Positions 16,545 to 24,410 of a stretch of 38,081 nucleotides of DNA are shown in pieces. The position numbers were made by a program, and so were the translations under genes. Positions within the stretch are counted from its first letter, which is position 1, and every line of letters begins with the position of its first letter. The notes beneath the pieces are model-generated. The model was not told the origin of the DNA and searched no databases. It saw only the letters and a program-made list of their open reading frames with translations. The DNA is from Alphaproteobacteria bacterium (GTDB taxonomy: Bacteria; Pseudomonadota; Alphaproteobacteria; Caulobacterales; Aquidulcibacteraceae). Location: contig WGOB01000050.1 in NCBI GenBank assembly GCA_016124255.1, positions 1 to 38,081 of the forward strand, written 5' to 3'.

Positions 16545-16629
16545 TGGGGCGCTCGGCGGGACTCGAACCCGCACTCCCGAAGGAAGCGGATTTTAAGTCC
16601 GCTGCGTCTACCTGTTCCGCCACGAGCGC
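16545..16629 (-). tRNA. tRNA-Leu (anticodon UAA)
   Basis: The minus strand folds as a class II tRNA: acceptor GCGCTCG/CGAGCGC, short D-stem, anticodon arm GCGGA-CTTAAAA-TCCGC with anticodon TAA, long variable arm TTCCTTCGGGAGT, and T-arm GCGGG-TTCGAGT-CCCGC. CCA is encoded at 16547-16545. The discriminator base (complement of 16548) reads C, whereas Leu tRNAs normally carry A73. UAA decodes UUA codons, which are rare in this GC-rich genome. Confidence 0.93.
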
Positions 16630-16683
16630 GTCGGCAAAGTATACGCCGCCCGGCGCGACCGGCTCAAACCTCACACAGAAAGA

Positions 16684-16711
16684 CGCCGCCGGTTCTTTCG
16701 AAACGGCGGCG
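16684..16711 (-). terminator. Rho-independent-type terminator of the porin gene
   Basis: On the minus strand an 8-bp GC stem (16704-16711 with 16684-16691), extendable inward, is followed by TCTTTCT. It lies 24 nt after the stop codon of the TorF-type gene. Confidence 0.65.
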
Positions 16712-16735
16712 CCAGTCAGTGCAGGAGGAGAAATC

Positions 16736-17476
16736 CTAGAGCGCGCGGCTGATCGTCAGCACCACGCGCCCGTCCGACACGTCGTCGCCCGAAGGGCCGA
16801 TCAGGTCGGGGTCGAGATCGGTGTCGAAATAGCGGAGATCGGCGCCGAAGCCGTAGAAGCTGGCCGAGCCGCCGATATTCCAGGTGGTGTAATTGTCGCC
16901 GGCCGCGCCGTAATAGTTGGCGACGTCGACGTCCTGGTTGCCGAACGCGCCGGACACGGTGAACGGTGTGGACGGGATCGCGTACGCCGCCTTGATCTCA
17001 GCGTAGAGGCCGCTGTCGTCGCCGACAGTGAATGTGAAGTCCGGGCTGTAAAACACAGCGCCCGTGATGTCCAAGCCCTCTGCCGGGCTGATGCCGGCGC
17101 CGACCTTCAGTTCGACCATATCGGCATCGAAAGAGCCGTCCAGGCCCGGATAGAAATAGCCGATGACGCCGATATCGAAGGTCACGGGACCAAGCATCGG
17201 CTTGAAGCCGGCATAGACGTCGACTTCGACGGTGCCGTCGAGGCCGAAGTCGATGCTGGAGGCCCAGGCCCCTGCATAGATCGGCACGCCGATGTCGTTC
17301 GAGTAGTCGAACCCGCCCTGGATGGCGATGTCGCTGTCGCTCTGGCTGATGCCGCGGAACACGTAGTCCGACGTCAAGGCGACATTGCCGGAGAAGCTGG
17401 CTTCCGCCGACGCCGTGCCGGCGAAGACAACCGTGGCGGCGGTGGCGGCTGCGGCGACGCCCAATAATTTCTTCAT
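16736..17476 (-). CDS. TorF-family putative porin (TIGR02001)
   Basis: The 246-residue protein has a Sec signal peptide (MKKLLGVAAAATAATVVFAG with cleavage near TASA-EA) and a mature beta-rich domain. LTSDYVFRGISQSDSDIAIQ after the signal is the hallmark of TIGR02001/Gcw_chp. Alternating hydrophobic strands with Gly and aromatic residues continue to the end (VVLTISRAL). It should be an outer-membrane beta-barrel, but no transport substrate is known. Start choice is open: ATG at 17476 with GAGGGG 10 nt upstream is favoured, while in-frame ATGs at 17485 and 17494 would add 3 or 6 residues. A terminator hairpin follows the gene. Confidence 0.88.
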   Translation of the reverse strand: MKKLLGVAAAATAATVVFAGTASAEASFSGNVALTSDYVFRGISQSDSDIAIQGGFDYSNDIGVPIYAGAWASSIDFGLDGTVEVDVYAGFKPMLGPVTFDIGVIGYFYPGLDGSFDADMVELKVGAGISPAEGLDITGAVFYSPDFTFTVGDDSGLYAEIKAAYAIPSTPFTVSGAFGNQDVDVANYYGAAGDNYTTWNIGGSASFYGFGADLRYFDTDLDPDLIGPSGDDVSDGRVVLTISRAL

Positions 17477-17701
17477 GATGGTCATTCCCCTCATTTCTCC
17501 CCGCGGGCTTACCGCAGTGCGGCAAGTCTGACCCGTCCCCGTGAACGAGTTATTAAAACGCCGGAAACCATGCCCGAATCGTGGCGGCGAAGAGCGAAAC
17601 GACCGGCGTGGATGAAGGTTAACGGGCGTCGTGTTCAGGGATTGTGCAGCGCAGCACGAGAAAGCCGCAAAAGCGGGCGGAACGCGCGTCCGGCGCGGGC
17701 T

Positions 17702-18490
17702 TCAGACGCGCGGCGAGGGCGCCAGGTGGAGGCCCGCGTCGACCAGAAGGGTCTCGCCAGTCACATGGCGGGCCGAATCGGAGATCAGAAACAGGCCCGC
17801 ATCGGCGATGTCCTCGGGCTTGGAGGCGGCCCGCAGCGGCGTGGAGTTCGTGACGTTGTCGCGGATCCGCTGGGTGACCTCTTCGCCGAATGCGTCAGAA
17901 AACCAGCGCGTGTCGATGAAGCCCGGGCAAAGCGCGTTCACCCTGATCTTGGGCGCCAGCGCTCGCGCCAGCGACAGCGTCATCGTGTTCAGCGCGCCCT
18001 TGGACGCCGCGTAGGCGACCGAAGAGCCGATCCCCTGCACGCCCGCGATCGATGAGACCATCAGGACGCTTGGCCGCTCGCCCGCCTCCAGCAGAGCGCG
18101 GCAGGCGCGCACCATTTGAAACGGTCCGACCGTGTTGACCGTGTAGATGCGGAGGAAATCCTCCTTGGAAAGGCCGTCGAGGTCGGCGTGATTGGGTACT
18201 TGCTTGGTCATGCCGGCGTTGTTCACGAGGGCGTCGATCCGGCCGTGCTTGGCGGCCGCATTCGCGATCTTGCGGCAGTCGGAATCCTCTCCGACGTCGC
18301 CTTGCGCGATCTGCACGTCGGCGCCGGCGGCGCGCACGAGATCGGCGGTCGCTTCGGCTTCCTTCAGGCTCTTGGTGCAATTCAGCGTCACCGCCTTGGC
18401 GCCGCGCTTGGCTGCGCCGATTGCGATCGCCGCGCCGAGCCCGGTGGCGGAGCCGGTGACGAGTAGGATTTTGCCGTCGAAATCGCCCAT
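17702..18490 (-). CDS. Short-chain dehydrogenase/reductase
   Basis: The 262-residue protein is a classical SDR. The cofactor motif TGSATGLG lies at 12-19, NNAG at about 91-94, and the catalytic Ser-Tyr-Lys in VSSIAG and YAASKGAL. NALCPGFIDT follows, and the C-terminal VTGETLLVDAGLHLAP resembles FabG-like reductases. It oxidises or reduces a hydroxy/keto group with NAD(P)(H); the substrate is unknown. It is divergent from queF with only 50 nt between the start codons, and no neighbour hints at the pathway. Confidence 0.9.
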   Translation of the reverse strand: MGDFDGKILLVTGSATGLGAAIAIGAAKRGAKAVTLNCTKSLKEAEATADLVRAAGADVQIAQGDVGEDSDCRKIANAAAKHGRIDALVNNAGMTKQVPNHADLDGLSKEDFLRIYTVNTVGPFQMVRACRALLEAGERPSVLMVSSIAGVQGIGSSVAYAASKGALNTMTLSLARALAPKIRVNALCPGFIDTRWFSDAFGEEVTQRIRDNVTNSTPLRAASKPEDIADAGLFLISDSARHVTGETLLVDAGLHLAPSPRV

Positions 18491-18540
18491 GACGCGTCCT
18501 CTTGTTGCGATCCTTGGCCCGCAGGCTTAGCTGCGCTGCC

Positions 18541-19002
18541 ATGAGCGATCAAAACAAAACGCTGACACAGCTCGGCCGCGCGACGCCGGTTCCGGCGAGC
18601 CCAGATCAGGCGCAGCTGGAACGCGCGGCCAACCCGCATCCCGACGCGCTCACGCTGGTGCGCTTCACCGCGCCGGAATTCACCTCGATCTGCCCGATGA
18701 CGGGTCAGCCCGATTTCGGCACGCTGGTGCTCGATTACGCGCCGGATCAATGGATTGTGGAATCGAAAAGCCTGAAGCTCTTCCTGCAAAGCTTCCGCAA
18801 TCACGGCGCCTTCCACGAGGACTGCACGATTCACGTCGCCAAGCGCGTGATCGACGCGATCGCGCCGAAATGGCTGCGCATCGGCGGCTATTGGAACCCG
18901 CGCGGCGGCATGCCCATCGACGTCTTCTGGCAAACCGGCGCGCCGCCTGAAGGGCTCTGGCTGCCGGATCAGGGCGTAGCGACCTATCGTGGACGCGGGT
19001 GA
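18541..19002 (+). CDS. queF: NADPH-dependent preQ0 reductase QueF (short type I)
   Basis: QueF reduces 7-cyano-7-deazaguanine (preQ0) to preQ1, a step in making queuosine for tRNA wobble positions. The 153-residue length matches the unimodular type. Key residues are visible: nucleophile Cys51 in [13 protein letters not shown], Asp58, the QueF motif [16 protein letters not shown] (74-89), and His92-Glu93 in AFHED. The C-terminal [19 protein letters not shown] is also typical. The start is ATG 18541; frame upstream is not protein-like. No other queuosine genes are in the window, and the 50-nt leader is too short for a visible preQ1 riboswitch plus promoter. Confidence 0.96.
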   Translation: MSDQNKTLTQLGRATPVPASPDQAQLERAANPHPDALTLVRFTAPEFTSICPMTGQPDFGTLVLDYAPDQWIVESKSLKLFLQSFRNHGAFHEDCTIHVAKRVIDAIAPKWLRIGGYWNPRGGMPIDVFWQTGAPPEGLWLPDQGVATYRGRG

Positions 19003-19017
19003 CCTCAGGAGAAAGAG

Positions 19018-19440
19018 ATGGCGGTCGCGAAGAAGACGGCGAAGCCGAAACTGCTCTCCGGCGACAATCCCCAGATCGCCAAAGGCTATGGCGATGGCGT
19101 GGTGCAGGCCTATATCGACGCGGTCCCAGGCTGGAAGCATGACATCGTGCGCCGCCTTGATGGGATCATCGCGCGCGCCGCGCCGAAGGTGCGCAAGGCG
19201 GTGAAGTGGAATTCGCCGTTCTATGGGATGGAGGACGGCGTCTGGTTCCTCAGCCTCCAGTGCTTCACAAACTACGTGCGGGTGACGTTTTTCCAAGGCG
19301 CGTTGCTTGAGCCGCCGCCTGAAGGCCGCTCGAAATATCAAGCCGTCCGCTATCTCGACGTCCGCGCGGGCGCGCTGGACGAGGCGCAGTTTCGGCATTG
19401 GGTGAAGCAGGCCGCCAAGCTCCCCGGCGAGCGATTGTGA
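19018..19440 (+). CDS. DUF1801 domain protein
   Basis: The 140-residue protein has the DUF1801 (YdhG-like) core: YIDAVPGWKHDIVRRLDGII, then the hallmark KVRKAVKWNSPFYGM and VRVTFFQGALLEPP. The N-terminus is Lys-rich. GGAGAAAGAG precedes the ATG at 19018, 15 nt after queF. Proteins of this family are small, cytosolic and of unknown biochemical role. A second, divergent DUF1801 gene follows directly, overlapping or 8 nt away depending on the start used. Confidence 0.87.
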   Translation: MAVAKKTAKPKLLSGDNPQIAKGYGDGVVQAYIDAVPGWKHDIVRRLDGIIARAAPKVRKAVKWNSPFYGMEDGVWFLSLQCFTNYVRVTFFQGALLEPPPEGRSKYQAVRYLDVRAGALDEAQFRHWVKQAAKLPGERL

Positions 19441-19448
19441 GCAGTGCA

Positions 19449-19856
19449 ATGAGCAAGAGCGAAACGCCCGCGCAGCTCATCGAGGCCCGCATCAAGGGAC
19501 TCGCTGACTGGCGCGGCGAGACACTGGCGCGATTGCGCGCGCTGATCCGCGAAGCCTGTCCCCACATCGTGGAAGAGGTGAAGTGGCGCAAGCCGACGAA
19601 CCCGCTCGGCGTGCCGACCTGGGAGCGGGTCGGCATCGTCTGCACGGGCGAACCCTACAAGGATAAAGTGAAACTCACCTTCGCGAAGGGCGCCGCGGTC
19701 GACGATCCCGCGGGGCTGTTCAACGCCAGCCTCGACGGCAATGTGCGCCGCGCGATCGATTTCTTCGAAGGCGACAAGATCAACGAAAGAGCGTTCAAGG
19801 CCCTCATCCGCGCCGCCGTCGCGTTGAACGAAAAGAAGAAGCCTAAGCGCGCGTGA
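19449..19856 (+). CDS. DUF1801 domain protein (second copy)
   Basis: The 135-residue product also has the DUF1801 pattern: ETLARLRALIREACPHIVEE, VKWRKPTNPLGVPTW and DKVKLTFAKGAAVDDP. It is clearly different in sequence from the first copy, so the pair is old or separately acquired. The ATG at 19449 is used here; an in-frame GTG at 19437 overlaps the previous stop as GTGA and would add four residues. The C-terminus is Lys-rich (EKKKPKRA). Function is unknown. The gene is followed at once by a long nested inverted repeat. Confidence 0.87.
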   Translation: MSKSETPAQLIEARIKGLADWRGETLARLRALIREACPHIVEEVKWRKPTNPLGVPTWERVGIVCTGEPYKDKVKLTFAKGAAVDDPAGLFNASLDGNVRRAIDFFEGDKINERAFKALIRAAVALNEKKKPKRA

Positions 19857-19861
19857 TCGCC

Positions 19862-19976
19862 ATTCACCGATTCCCGGATGAATGCGGAGCATTCCATCCG
19901 GGCTCTATGCGTACGGCCGCTTGCGTTCATGGGGTCCCGGGCTCGCCGCTGCGCGACCCTCCGGGGATCGGTGAAT
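19862..19976. repeat. Nested inverted-repeat element between convergent genes
   Basis: ATTCACCGATTCCCGG (19862-19877) pairs with CCGGGGATCGGTGAAT (19961-19976) with one G-U-type mismatch. Inside the left part a second stem-loop forms between CGGATGAATG and CATTCCATCCG (19876-19902). The element fills the whole gap between the second DUF1801 gene and the ASCH gene and ends on the ASCH stop codon. It looks like a REP/palindromic intergenic unit and may also end transcription from both sides. Confidence 0.65.
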
Positions 19977-20263
19977 CAGCCCGGCGCCGCGTCGTGATAA
20001 ACGAACTCGACGAGATAGACCGTCTCGCCCGGCCCATGCTTGGCGATCTTCAAGAGATCGACGATTCCGGCGAAGCCTGATTTGCGCGCGAGCGCCGGGG
20101 TGATGTCGCCGAGTTCGATCTGGCGCAGTTTCGTCACCTCGATCGCGCCGGCGCCCAGCTTGTAGAACCCGCCGACCTTCACGTGCGGTCGCCGCCAGAT
20201 CCGCACCGAGCAGGTGACCTCCCCGCGCATCACCGGCTCCCGCAGCCGCTTCGTGAATTGCAT
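19976..20263 (-). CDS. ASCH/PUA-like domain protein
   Basis: The 95-residue protein fits the ASCH fold: FTKRLREPVMRGEVTCSVRI, then KVGGFYKLGAGAIEVTKLRQI and ITPALARKSGF. ASCH domains are PUA-like, proposed to bind RNA, and some act as small amidohydrolases. The ATG at 20261-20263 shares one base with the stop codon of the N-acetyltransferase gene (TGATG), so translation is coupled. The same frame stays open upstream, but that part is antiprotein-like and overlaps the NAT gene. The cellular role is unknown. Confidence 0.8.
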   Translation of the reverse strand: MQFTKRLREPVMRGEVTCSVRIWRRPHVKVGGFYKLGAGAIEVTKLRQIELGDITPALARKSGFAGIVDLLKIAKHGPGETVYLVEFVYHDAAPG

Positions 20264-21072
20264 CAACCGCGCTCCACCAACATCGCGCGCCCGCCGCGTT
20301 CCGCGAGCGGCCAGAGGGTGCGCGCCTCCGGTTCGTCGATGCCGAACGTGTCGCGCAGTTCCGCCATGAATTCGTCCGCGCTCGCGATCACGCGCTCCTC
20401 CACGCCGCCCGGCCGCACGGTGAGGCGCAGCGTGTTGCGCATCACTTCGACGCGGTCGCCGAGCCGGCGCTGCAGCACGGCGTTCTGCGTGAACGGCGAA
20501 GCGTCGCTCGTTTGCAGAAATTCGCAGCGCGCCGCGAGCACCGCGGGATCGGCGGGCTCGGGCCGAAAATCGAAACTCGGCGCGCCGCCGTTGGGATGGT
20601 TGGTGTAGCGCCACCAGCCGCCCTCGATGCGTGAGAGATGCGAGACGAAGCCGTCTTGAACGATTTCGCCCTCCGCCAGCGGGACTGGTTCGACCAGACC
20701 GTCGCCAAAACCGACGTCGGCGATGGTGGGCCGATCGAGATCGACCAGCAGCACAAGATGATTGCCGATGATCGCGTCGCCGCGGATGTCGCGCGCCACC
20801 GCGCCGGCAAGCCGCGTCACGCGAAATCCGATCGTCTCCAGCGCCCAGCCGAGCAGGCCGTTCATCTCGTAGCACCAGCCGCCGCGCCGGCGCGTCACCA
20901 GCTTGTCGAACGCGCGCGCCGGATCAAGACTAAGGGGGCGCTTCAACAGCACATCGAGATTCTCGTACGGGATCGCGGCCAGGTGCGCGCGGTGAACGCG
21001 CTTCAGCGTGTCGAGATCCGGGCGCGCGTCGGCGCCGAAGCCAATGCGTTCGAAATAGGCGGAAAGCTCCAT
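20263..21072 (-). CDS. nat: Arylamine N-acetyltransferase
   Basis: The 269-residue enzyme has the NAT catalytic triad in the expected order: Cys67 in RRGGWCYEMN, His105 in NHLVLLVDL and Asp119 in ADVGFGD. The N-terminal helical domain (YFERIGFGADARPDLDTL, HLAAIPYENLDVLL) is also typical. NATs move acetyl groups from acetyl-CoA to arylamines, hydrazines or hydroxylamines and help detoxify xenobiotics. The start is the ATG at 21070-21072, 1 nt after the nitroreductase stop. The adjacent nitroreductase could supply hydroxylamines or amines from nitroaromatics, which is a plausible functional link but an inference. Confidence 0.93.
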   Translation of the reverse strand: MELSAYFERIGFGADARPDLDTLKRVHRAHLAAIPYENLDVLLKRPLSLDPARAFDKLVTRRRGGWCYEMNGLLGWALETIGFRVTRLAGAVARDIRGDAIIGNHLVLLVDLDRPTIADVGFGDGLVEPVPLAEGEIVQDGFVSHLSRIEGGWWRYTNHPNGGAPSFDFRPEPADPAVLAARCEFLQTSDASPFTQNAVLQRRLGDRVEVMRNTLRLTVRPGGVEERVIASADEFMAELRDTFGIDEPEARTLWPLAERGGRAMLVERG

Positions 21073-21073
21073 C

Positions 21074-21700
21074 TCAGAAGCGAGAGGTGCGCGATGCGAC
21101 GTCGGCGCGCACGCGCTCCAATGCATCCTGCGTGGCCGTGCCGAGATGGACAAACCCTGCGACACGCTCGCCTGGACCGAGCCTCAGCACCTCGCGCGCG
21201 CGATCGTCATAGGCGGGCCATTCGGTGAGCCAGACGCCGGCGTAGCCCGCCGCGTGCGCCGCAACGAGGAGCGCAAAGCACGCCGCGCCCGCGGACAACA
21301 CCTGTTCCCATTCGGGGATCTTCGGATGCGGCGCGGCCGTGGAGACGACCATCACGCAAACGGGCGCCTGCAGAAACCGGCGCCGCTCCGCTTCGAGCCG
21401 GGCGGCGTCCATGGTCGCGTCGCCGGCGATGAGGTCAGCGAGGGCGGCGCCCAGGCGTTCGCGCGCTTCCCCGGCGATGATCGCGAACCGCCAGGGGCCG
21501 AGCTTGCCGTGATCGGGCACGCGTCCCGCCAGACGGAGCAGCGCTTCAAGCTCCTCATCGGTAGGGCCTGGCGCGCCGATCAGCATCAGCTTTTGAGACC
21601 GGCGCAACGCCAGCAGATCCAGCGTCTGCGGCGAGGGGCGTGCGGGCGACAGGGCGGCGCTTTCGGGGGGCGCGGGCGGCACGGCGTCGAGCAGGCTCAT
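21074..21700 (-). CDS. Nitroreductase family protein (YdjA-like)
   Basis: The 208-residue protein is an FMN-binding nitroreductase-fold enzyme: LLALRRSQKLMLIGAPGPTD carries the RRS motif for FMN phosphate, VPDHGKLGPWRFAII the conserved PW, and GAACFALLVAAHAAGYAGVWLTEW and GFVHLGTA the C-terminal core. The short form and sequence resemble YdjA. It probably reduces nitro groups or other electron acceptors with NAD(P)H. The ATG at 21698-21700 overlaps the MaoC stop as ATGA. The N-terminal 25 residues are Pro/Ala-rich and probably disordered. Confidence 0.9.
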   Translation of the reverse strand: MSLLDAVPPAPPESAALSPARPSPQTLDLLALRRSQKLMLIGAPGPTDEELEALLRLAGRVPDHGKLGPWRFAIIAGEARERLGAALADLIAGDATMDAARLEAERRRFLQAPVCVMVVSTAAPHPKIPEWEQVLSAGAACFALLVAAHAAGYAGVWLTEWPAYDDRAREVLRLGPGERVAGFVHLGTATQDALERVRADVASRTSRF

Positions 21701-22188
21701 GCAAAGTCCTTGTTGCGAGTCATTCGCACCAAATAGGCGTGCGATCCCTCCAGCACCAGATCGCCCTGCTGGTTTTCGATTGTGGCGCGCATGCGCACGA
21801 CGCCGGTGGTGCGTTGGGGTTCGAGCGCGGTGATTTCGAGCAACGGATAGAGCGTGTCGCCTGGGAAAACGCCCTTGAGGAACCGCGCCTGAACGTCGAC
21901 AAAGCCGATCAGATCCTCGGCGATGACATGGGGAAAAAGGCCTGCGCCCGCCGCCGTCAGCGTCAAGACGTGGAGGCCATGCGCCAACAGATCGCGGTGG
22001 CCCGCGGCGCGGCAATAATCGCGGTCATAGTGGATCGGGTGGTTGTCCCCGCTGAGCGCCTGGAAGAGTGAAAAATGCGCCTCCGTGATTGTGCGGGCGG
22101 GCAGCGGGAAGCGCTCGCCCACGGCCAGGTCGTGGAAGCCCCGCTGTGGGACAAGCGGACGACTCATCGGATCGAACGGCTGCGCCAT
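21697..22188 (-). CDS. MaoC-like (R)-hydratase
   Basis: This 163-residue hotdog protein has the MaoC hydratase motif: TEAHFSLFQALSGDNHPIHYD places Asp48 and His53 as the catalytic pair, followed by AAGHRDLLAHGLHVLTL. FVDVQARFLKGVFPGDTL is the second conserved block. Such proteins hydrate enoyl-CoAs or act as beta-methylmalyl or mesaconyl-CoA dehydratase relatives. It is the first gene of a minus-strand run MaoC, nitroreductase, NAT, ASCH with overlaps of 4 nt, a 1-nt gap and a 1-nt overlap. It is divergent from the Nudix gene with 47 nt between starts. Confidence 0.9.
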   Translation of the reverse strand: MAQPFDPMSRPLVPQRGFHDLAVGERFPLPARTITEAHFSLFQALSGDNHPIHYDRDYCRAAGHRDLLAHGLHVLTLTAAGAGLFPHVIAEDLIGFVDVQARFLKGVFPGDTLYPLLEITALEPQRTTGVVRMRATIENQQGDLVLEGSHAYLVRMTRNKDFA

Positions 22189-22235
22189 GGCGTCTCCTTG
22201 AAGGCGCGTGTTACGCGCACTGCAGCGAGGTTTCC

Positions 22236-22838
22236 ATGGCCGACGAGAGCTGGCCCGTCGACGACAATCCCTGGCGGGTCAAGGCGGCGCGCCGCGCATT
22301 CGAGAACAATTGGTTCGCGGTGGATGAGCACGACGTGGTCCGTCCCGACGGCGGGGACGGCTATTACGGCGTCATCCGCGTGCGCCGCGTGGCGGTGGGC
22401 GTGCTGCCGATCGAGGACGACGGGCGGGTGCATCTGGTCGGGCAATGGCGCTTTCCGCTGGGCCGTTATTCCTGGGAAATGCCGGAGGGCGGCGCCGATC
22501 CCGGTGAGACGCCAGAAGTCTGCGCCCGCCGGGAGCTGGCCGAGGAGACCGGGCTCAGCGCCGTTCGGCTTACCGAAATCCTGCGGATGGACCTCTCCAA
22601 TTCACTCACCGACGAACAGGCGGTGATCTTCCTCGCGACGGGCCTTGCGGCAGGGTCCGCGGCGCCGGAAGAAACCGAGCGGCTGCGCTCTCTCCTGGCC
22701 CCGTTCAGCGCGGTGCTGGAGGCGGTCGCGACCGGCCGGATCACCGACGCCATGACGGTTGCGGGCGTCCTGCGGGCGCACCACATGGCTGTGACGGGCG
22801 AGATTACAGGCCCGCTCGGTGCTATATTGCGCGGATAG
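22236..22838 (+). CDS. Nudix hydrolase (ADP-ribose pyrophosphatase-like)
   Basis: The 200-residue protein has a full Nudix box at 85-107 (GGADPGE...RRELAEETGL) with the metal-binding Glu residues intact. The upstream RVAVGVLPIEDDGRVHLVGQ and WRFPLGRYSWEMPEGG match the ADP-ribose pyrophosphatase group (NudF-like), where a conserved Pro lies about 16 residues after the box. It would hydrolyse ADP-ribose or another nucleoside diphosphate derivative in the cytosol. The start is ATG 22236. cysE follows 11 nt later and may be cotranscribed. Confidence 0.9.
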   Translation: MADESWPVDDNPWRVKAARRAFENNWFAVDEHDVVRPDGGDGYYGVIRVRRVAVGVLPIEDDGRVHLVGQWRFPLGRYSWEMPEGGADPGETPEVCARRELAEETGLSAVRLTEILRMDLSNSLTDEQAVIFLATGLAAGSAAPEETERLRSLLAPFSAVLEAVATGRITDAMTVAGVLRAHHMAVTGEITGPLGAILRG

Positions 22839-22849
22839 GGAGAGTTCTC

Positions 22850-23683
22850 ATGCATGACCTCGCGAAGCCGCGTGTGTTCGAAGCCTCCGGCGGGGTCTGG
22901 GCGCAATTGCGTGTGGAGGCGATGCAAGCCGCAGCCGAGGAGCCGCTGCTCGCGTCCTACCTGCACGCTTCAATCCTGCACCATGAACGCATCGAAGATG
23001 CGCTGTCCTACCATTTGGCGCAGAAGCTCGGCTCGCACGACATGAGCCCGCTGCAATTGCGCGAAGTGTGCAAGGAGGCCTACGCCGCCGAACCCGAGAT
23101 TGCGCGCAAAGCCGAGCGCGACATGCGCGCGGTGCGCGAGCGCGATCCCGCCTGCCGCACCTATCTGCAGCCGTTCCTTTACTTCAAGGGCTATGGCGGG
23201 CTGCAGGCCTATCGCGTGGCGCACTGGCTGTGGCGCCAGGAGCGCGAGACGATCGCATTCCATCTGCAGAGCCGCATCTCGGAACTCTTCGCCGTCGATA
23301 TCCATCCGGCCGCGGAAATCGGCAGCGGCGTTTTCATCGACCACGCGCACGGCATCGTCATCGGCGAGACCGCGGTGGTGGAGGACGACGTCTCGATGCT
23401 GCATTCGGTGACGCTTGGCGGCACCGGCAAGGAGCGCGACGACCGCCACCCCAAAATCCGCCGCGGCGTGCTGATCGGCGCGGGCGCGAAAGTGCTGGGC
23501 AATATCGAGGTCGGCGAAGAAGCGCGCATCGCGGCGGGGTCCGTGGTGCTGCAGGACGTGCCTTCGCGTTGCACGGTCGCGGGCGTGCCCGCCAAGCCGG
23601 TGGGCGGGCCGTGTTGTCCGAAAGAGACGACGCCCGCGGAGGCGATGGAGCACCGTATCATGGAGTCTCCGCAAGGCGCGTGA
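22850..23683 (+). CDS. cysE: Serine O-acetyltransferase
   Basis: CysE makes O-acetylserine from serine and acetyl-CoA, the committed step of cysteine synthesis. The 277-residue protein has the N-terminal helical domain (LASYLHASILHHERIEDALSY) and a left-handed beta-helix made of hexapeptide repeats from about 150. FIDHAHGIVIGET (162-174), VTLGGTGKERDDRHPKI (187-203) and GAGAKVLGNIEVG are typical, and the catalytic His residues lie in these blocks. The C-terminal tail is normal. The start is ATG 22850 after GGGAGAG. Its stop overlaps the rhomboid gene's GTG start. Confidence 0.96.
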   Translation: MHDLAKPRVFEASGGVWAQLRVEAMQAAAEEPLLASYLHASILHHERIEDALSYHLAQKLGSHDMSPLQLREVCKEAYAAEPEIARKAERDMRAVRERDPACRTYLQPFLYFKGYGGLQAYRVAHWLWRQERETIAFHLQSRISELFAVDIHPAAEIGSGVFIDHAHGIVIGETAVVEDDVSMLHSVTLGGTGKERDDRHPKIRRGVLIGAGAKVLGNIEVGEEARIAAGSVVLQDVPSRCTVAGVPAKPVGGPCCPKETTPAEAMEHRIMESPQGA

Positions 23684-24366
23684 CCGAGACTGACTTCCTC
23701 CGCCGGGGGGCGCAGACGCGCGCCTGGCTATGGATCGGACTGGCGATTGTAGCGGTGTCGATCTGGCAATTGTCCGACGCCGCGCGCGCGACCGCTCTCG
23801 ATTATCGCTTCGGCGTCATCCCGGCGCAGTACCAAGCCGACGCGGGCGTGTTTCGGTCGCCGGTCGACTTCCTCGCGCCGTTGATCGGGCACGCGTTCCT
23901 GCATGGTTCATGGCTTCACCTGTTCGTCAACATGCTCGTCTACGCGCAGCTCTCGTGGCTGGTGGAGCGCCGGCTCTCTGTCGGGGGCGCCTATGGCGAT
24001 TGGCGGTTCGCGGCGTTGTTTGTCGTTTCCGCGATCGGAGGCGCGCTCGGGTTCATCCTGATCGCGCCGGGCACCAGCATTCCCGCGATCGGCGCGTCCG
24101 GCGCCATTTGCGGGATCTTCGCAGCCTACCTCCTGGGCGCGCGCCCGCGCTGGCAGGATGCGCTCAAGGATCGGCGCATCCAGCAAGCCGCGCTCATCTT
24201 TCTGGCGGTCAACGTGGTGCTGATGGCGTTCCTGACTGAGGCGGGCGTGTTTCCGATTGCGTGGGAGGCGCATCTTGGCGGGTTCCTCGCTGGAGGCGTA
24301 GCGTTCGTTTTGCTTGCGCCGCGCGTCCGCGTTCGCGAGGGCCCTTGGGGTCGCTTCATGGGCTAG
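23680..24366 (+). CDS. Rhomboid-family intramembrane serine protease
   Basis: The 228-residue membrane protein has the rhomboid active-site set: HGSWLHLFVNM in TM2 (His80, Asn84), the catalytic Ser140 in GASGAICGIF, and His198 in WEAHLGGFLAG of the last core helix. Six to seven hydrophobic segments are visible. The long loop after TM1 (DYRFGVIPAQY) is usual in this group. The protease cuts within transmembrane segments; the substrate is not known. The start is a GTG at 23680 inside GTGA, overlapping the cysE stop. An earlier in-frame start would overlap most of cysE and can be dismissed. Confidence 0.93.
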   Translation: MTETDFLRRGAQTRAWLWIGLAIVAVSIWQLSDAARATALDYRFGVIPAQYQADAGVFRSPVDFLAPLIGHAFLHGSWLHLFVNMLVYAQLSWLVERRLSVGGAYGDWRFAALFVVSAIGGALGFILIAPGTSIPAIGASGAICGIFAAYLLGARPRWQDALKDRRIQQAALIFLAVNVVLMAFLTEAGVFPIAWEAHLGGFLAGGVAFVLLAPRVRVREGPWGRFMG

Positions 24367-24410
24367 GGCGGTTGAAGCGTGCCGGCCTTGGGTTCATGCT
24401 GGCGTCGAAC

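Noticed and set aside
16528-16739. Open frame containing GARRDSNPHS after the second amidohydrolase
   Set aside because: It is the antisense translation of tRNA-Leu and is not a gene.
18491-18540. preQ1 riboswitch ahead of queF
   Set aside because: The divergent gap is only 50 nt and no pseudoknot-like pattern was seen.
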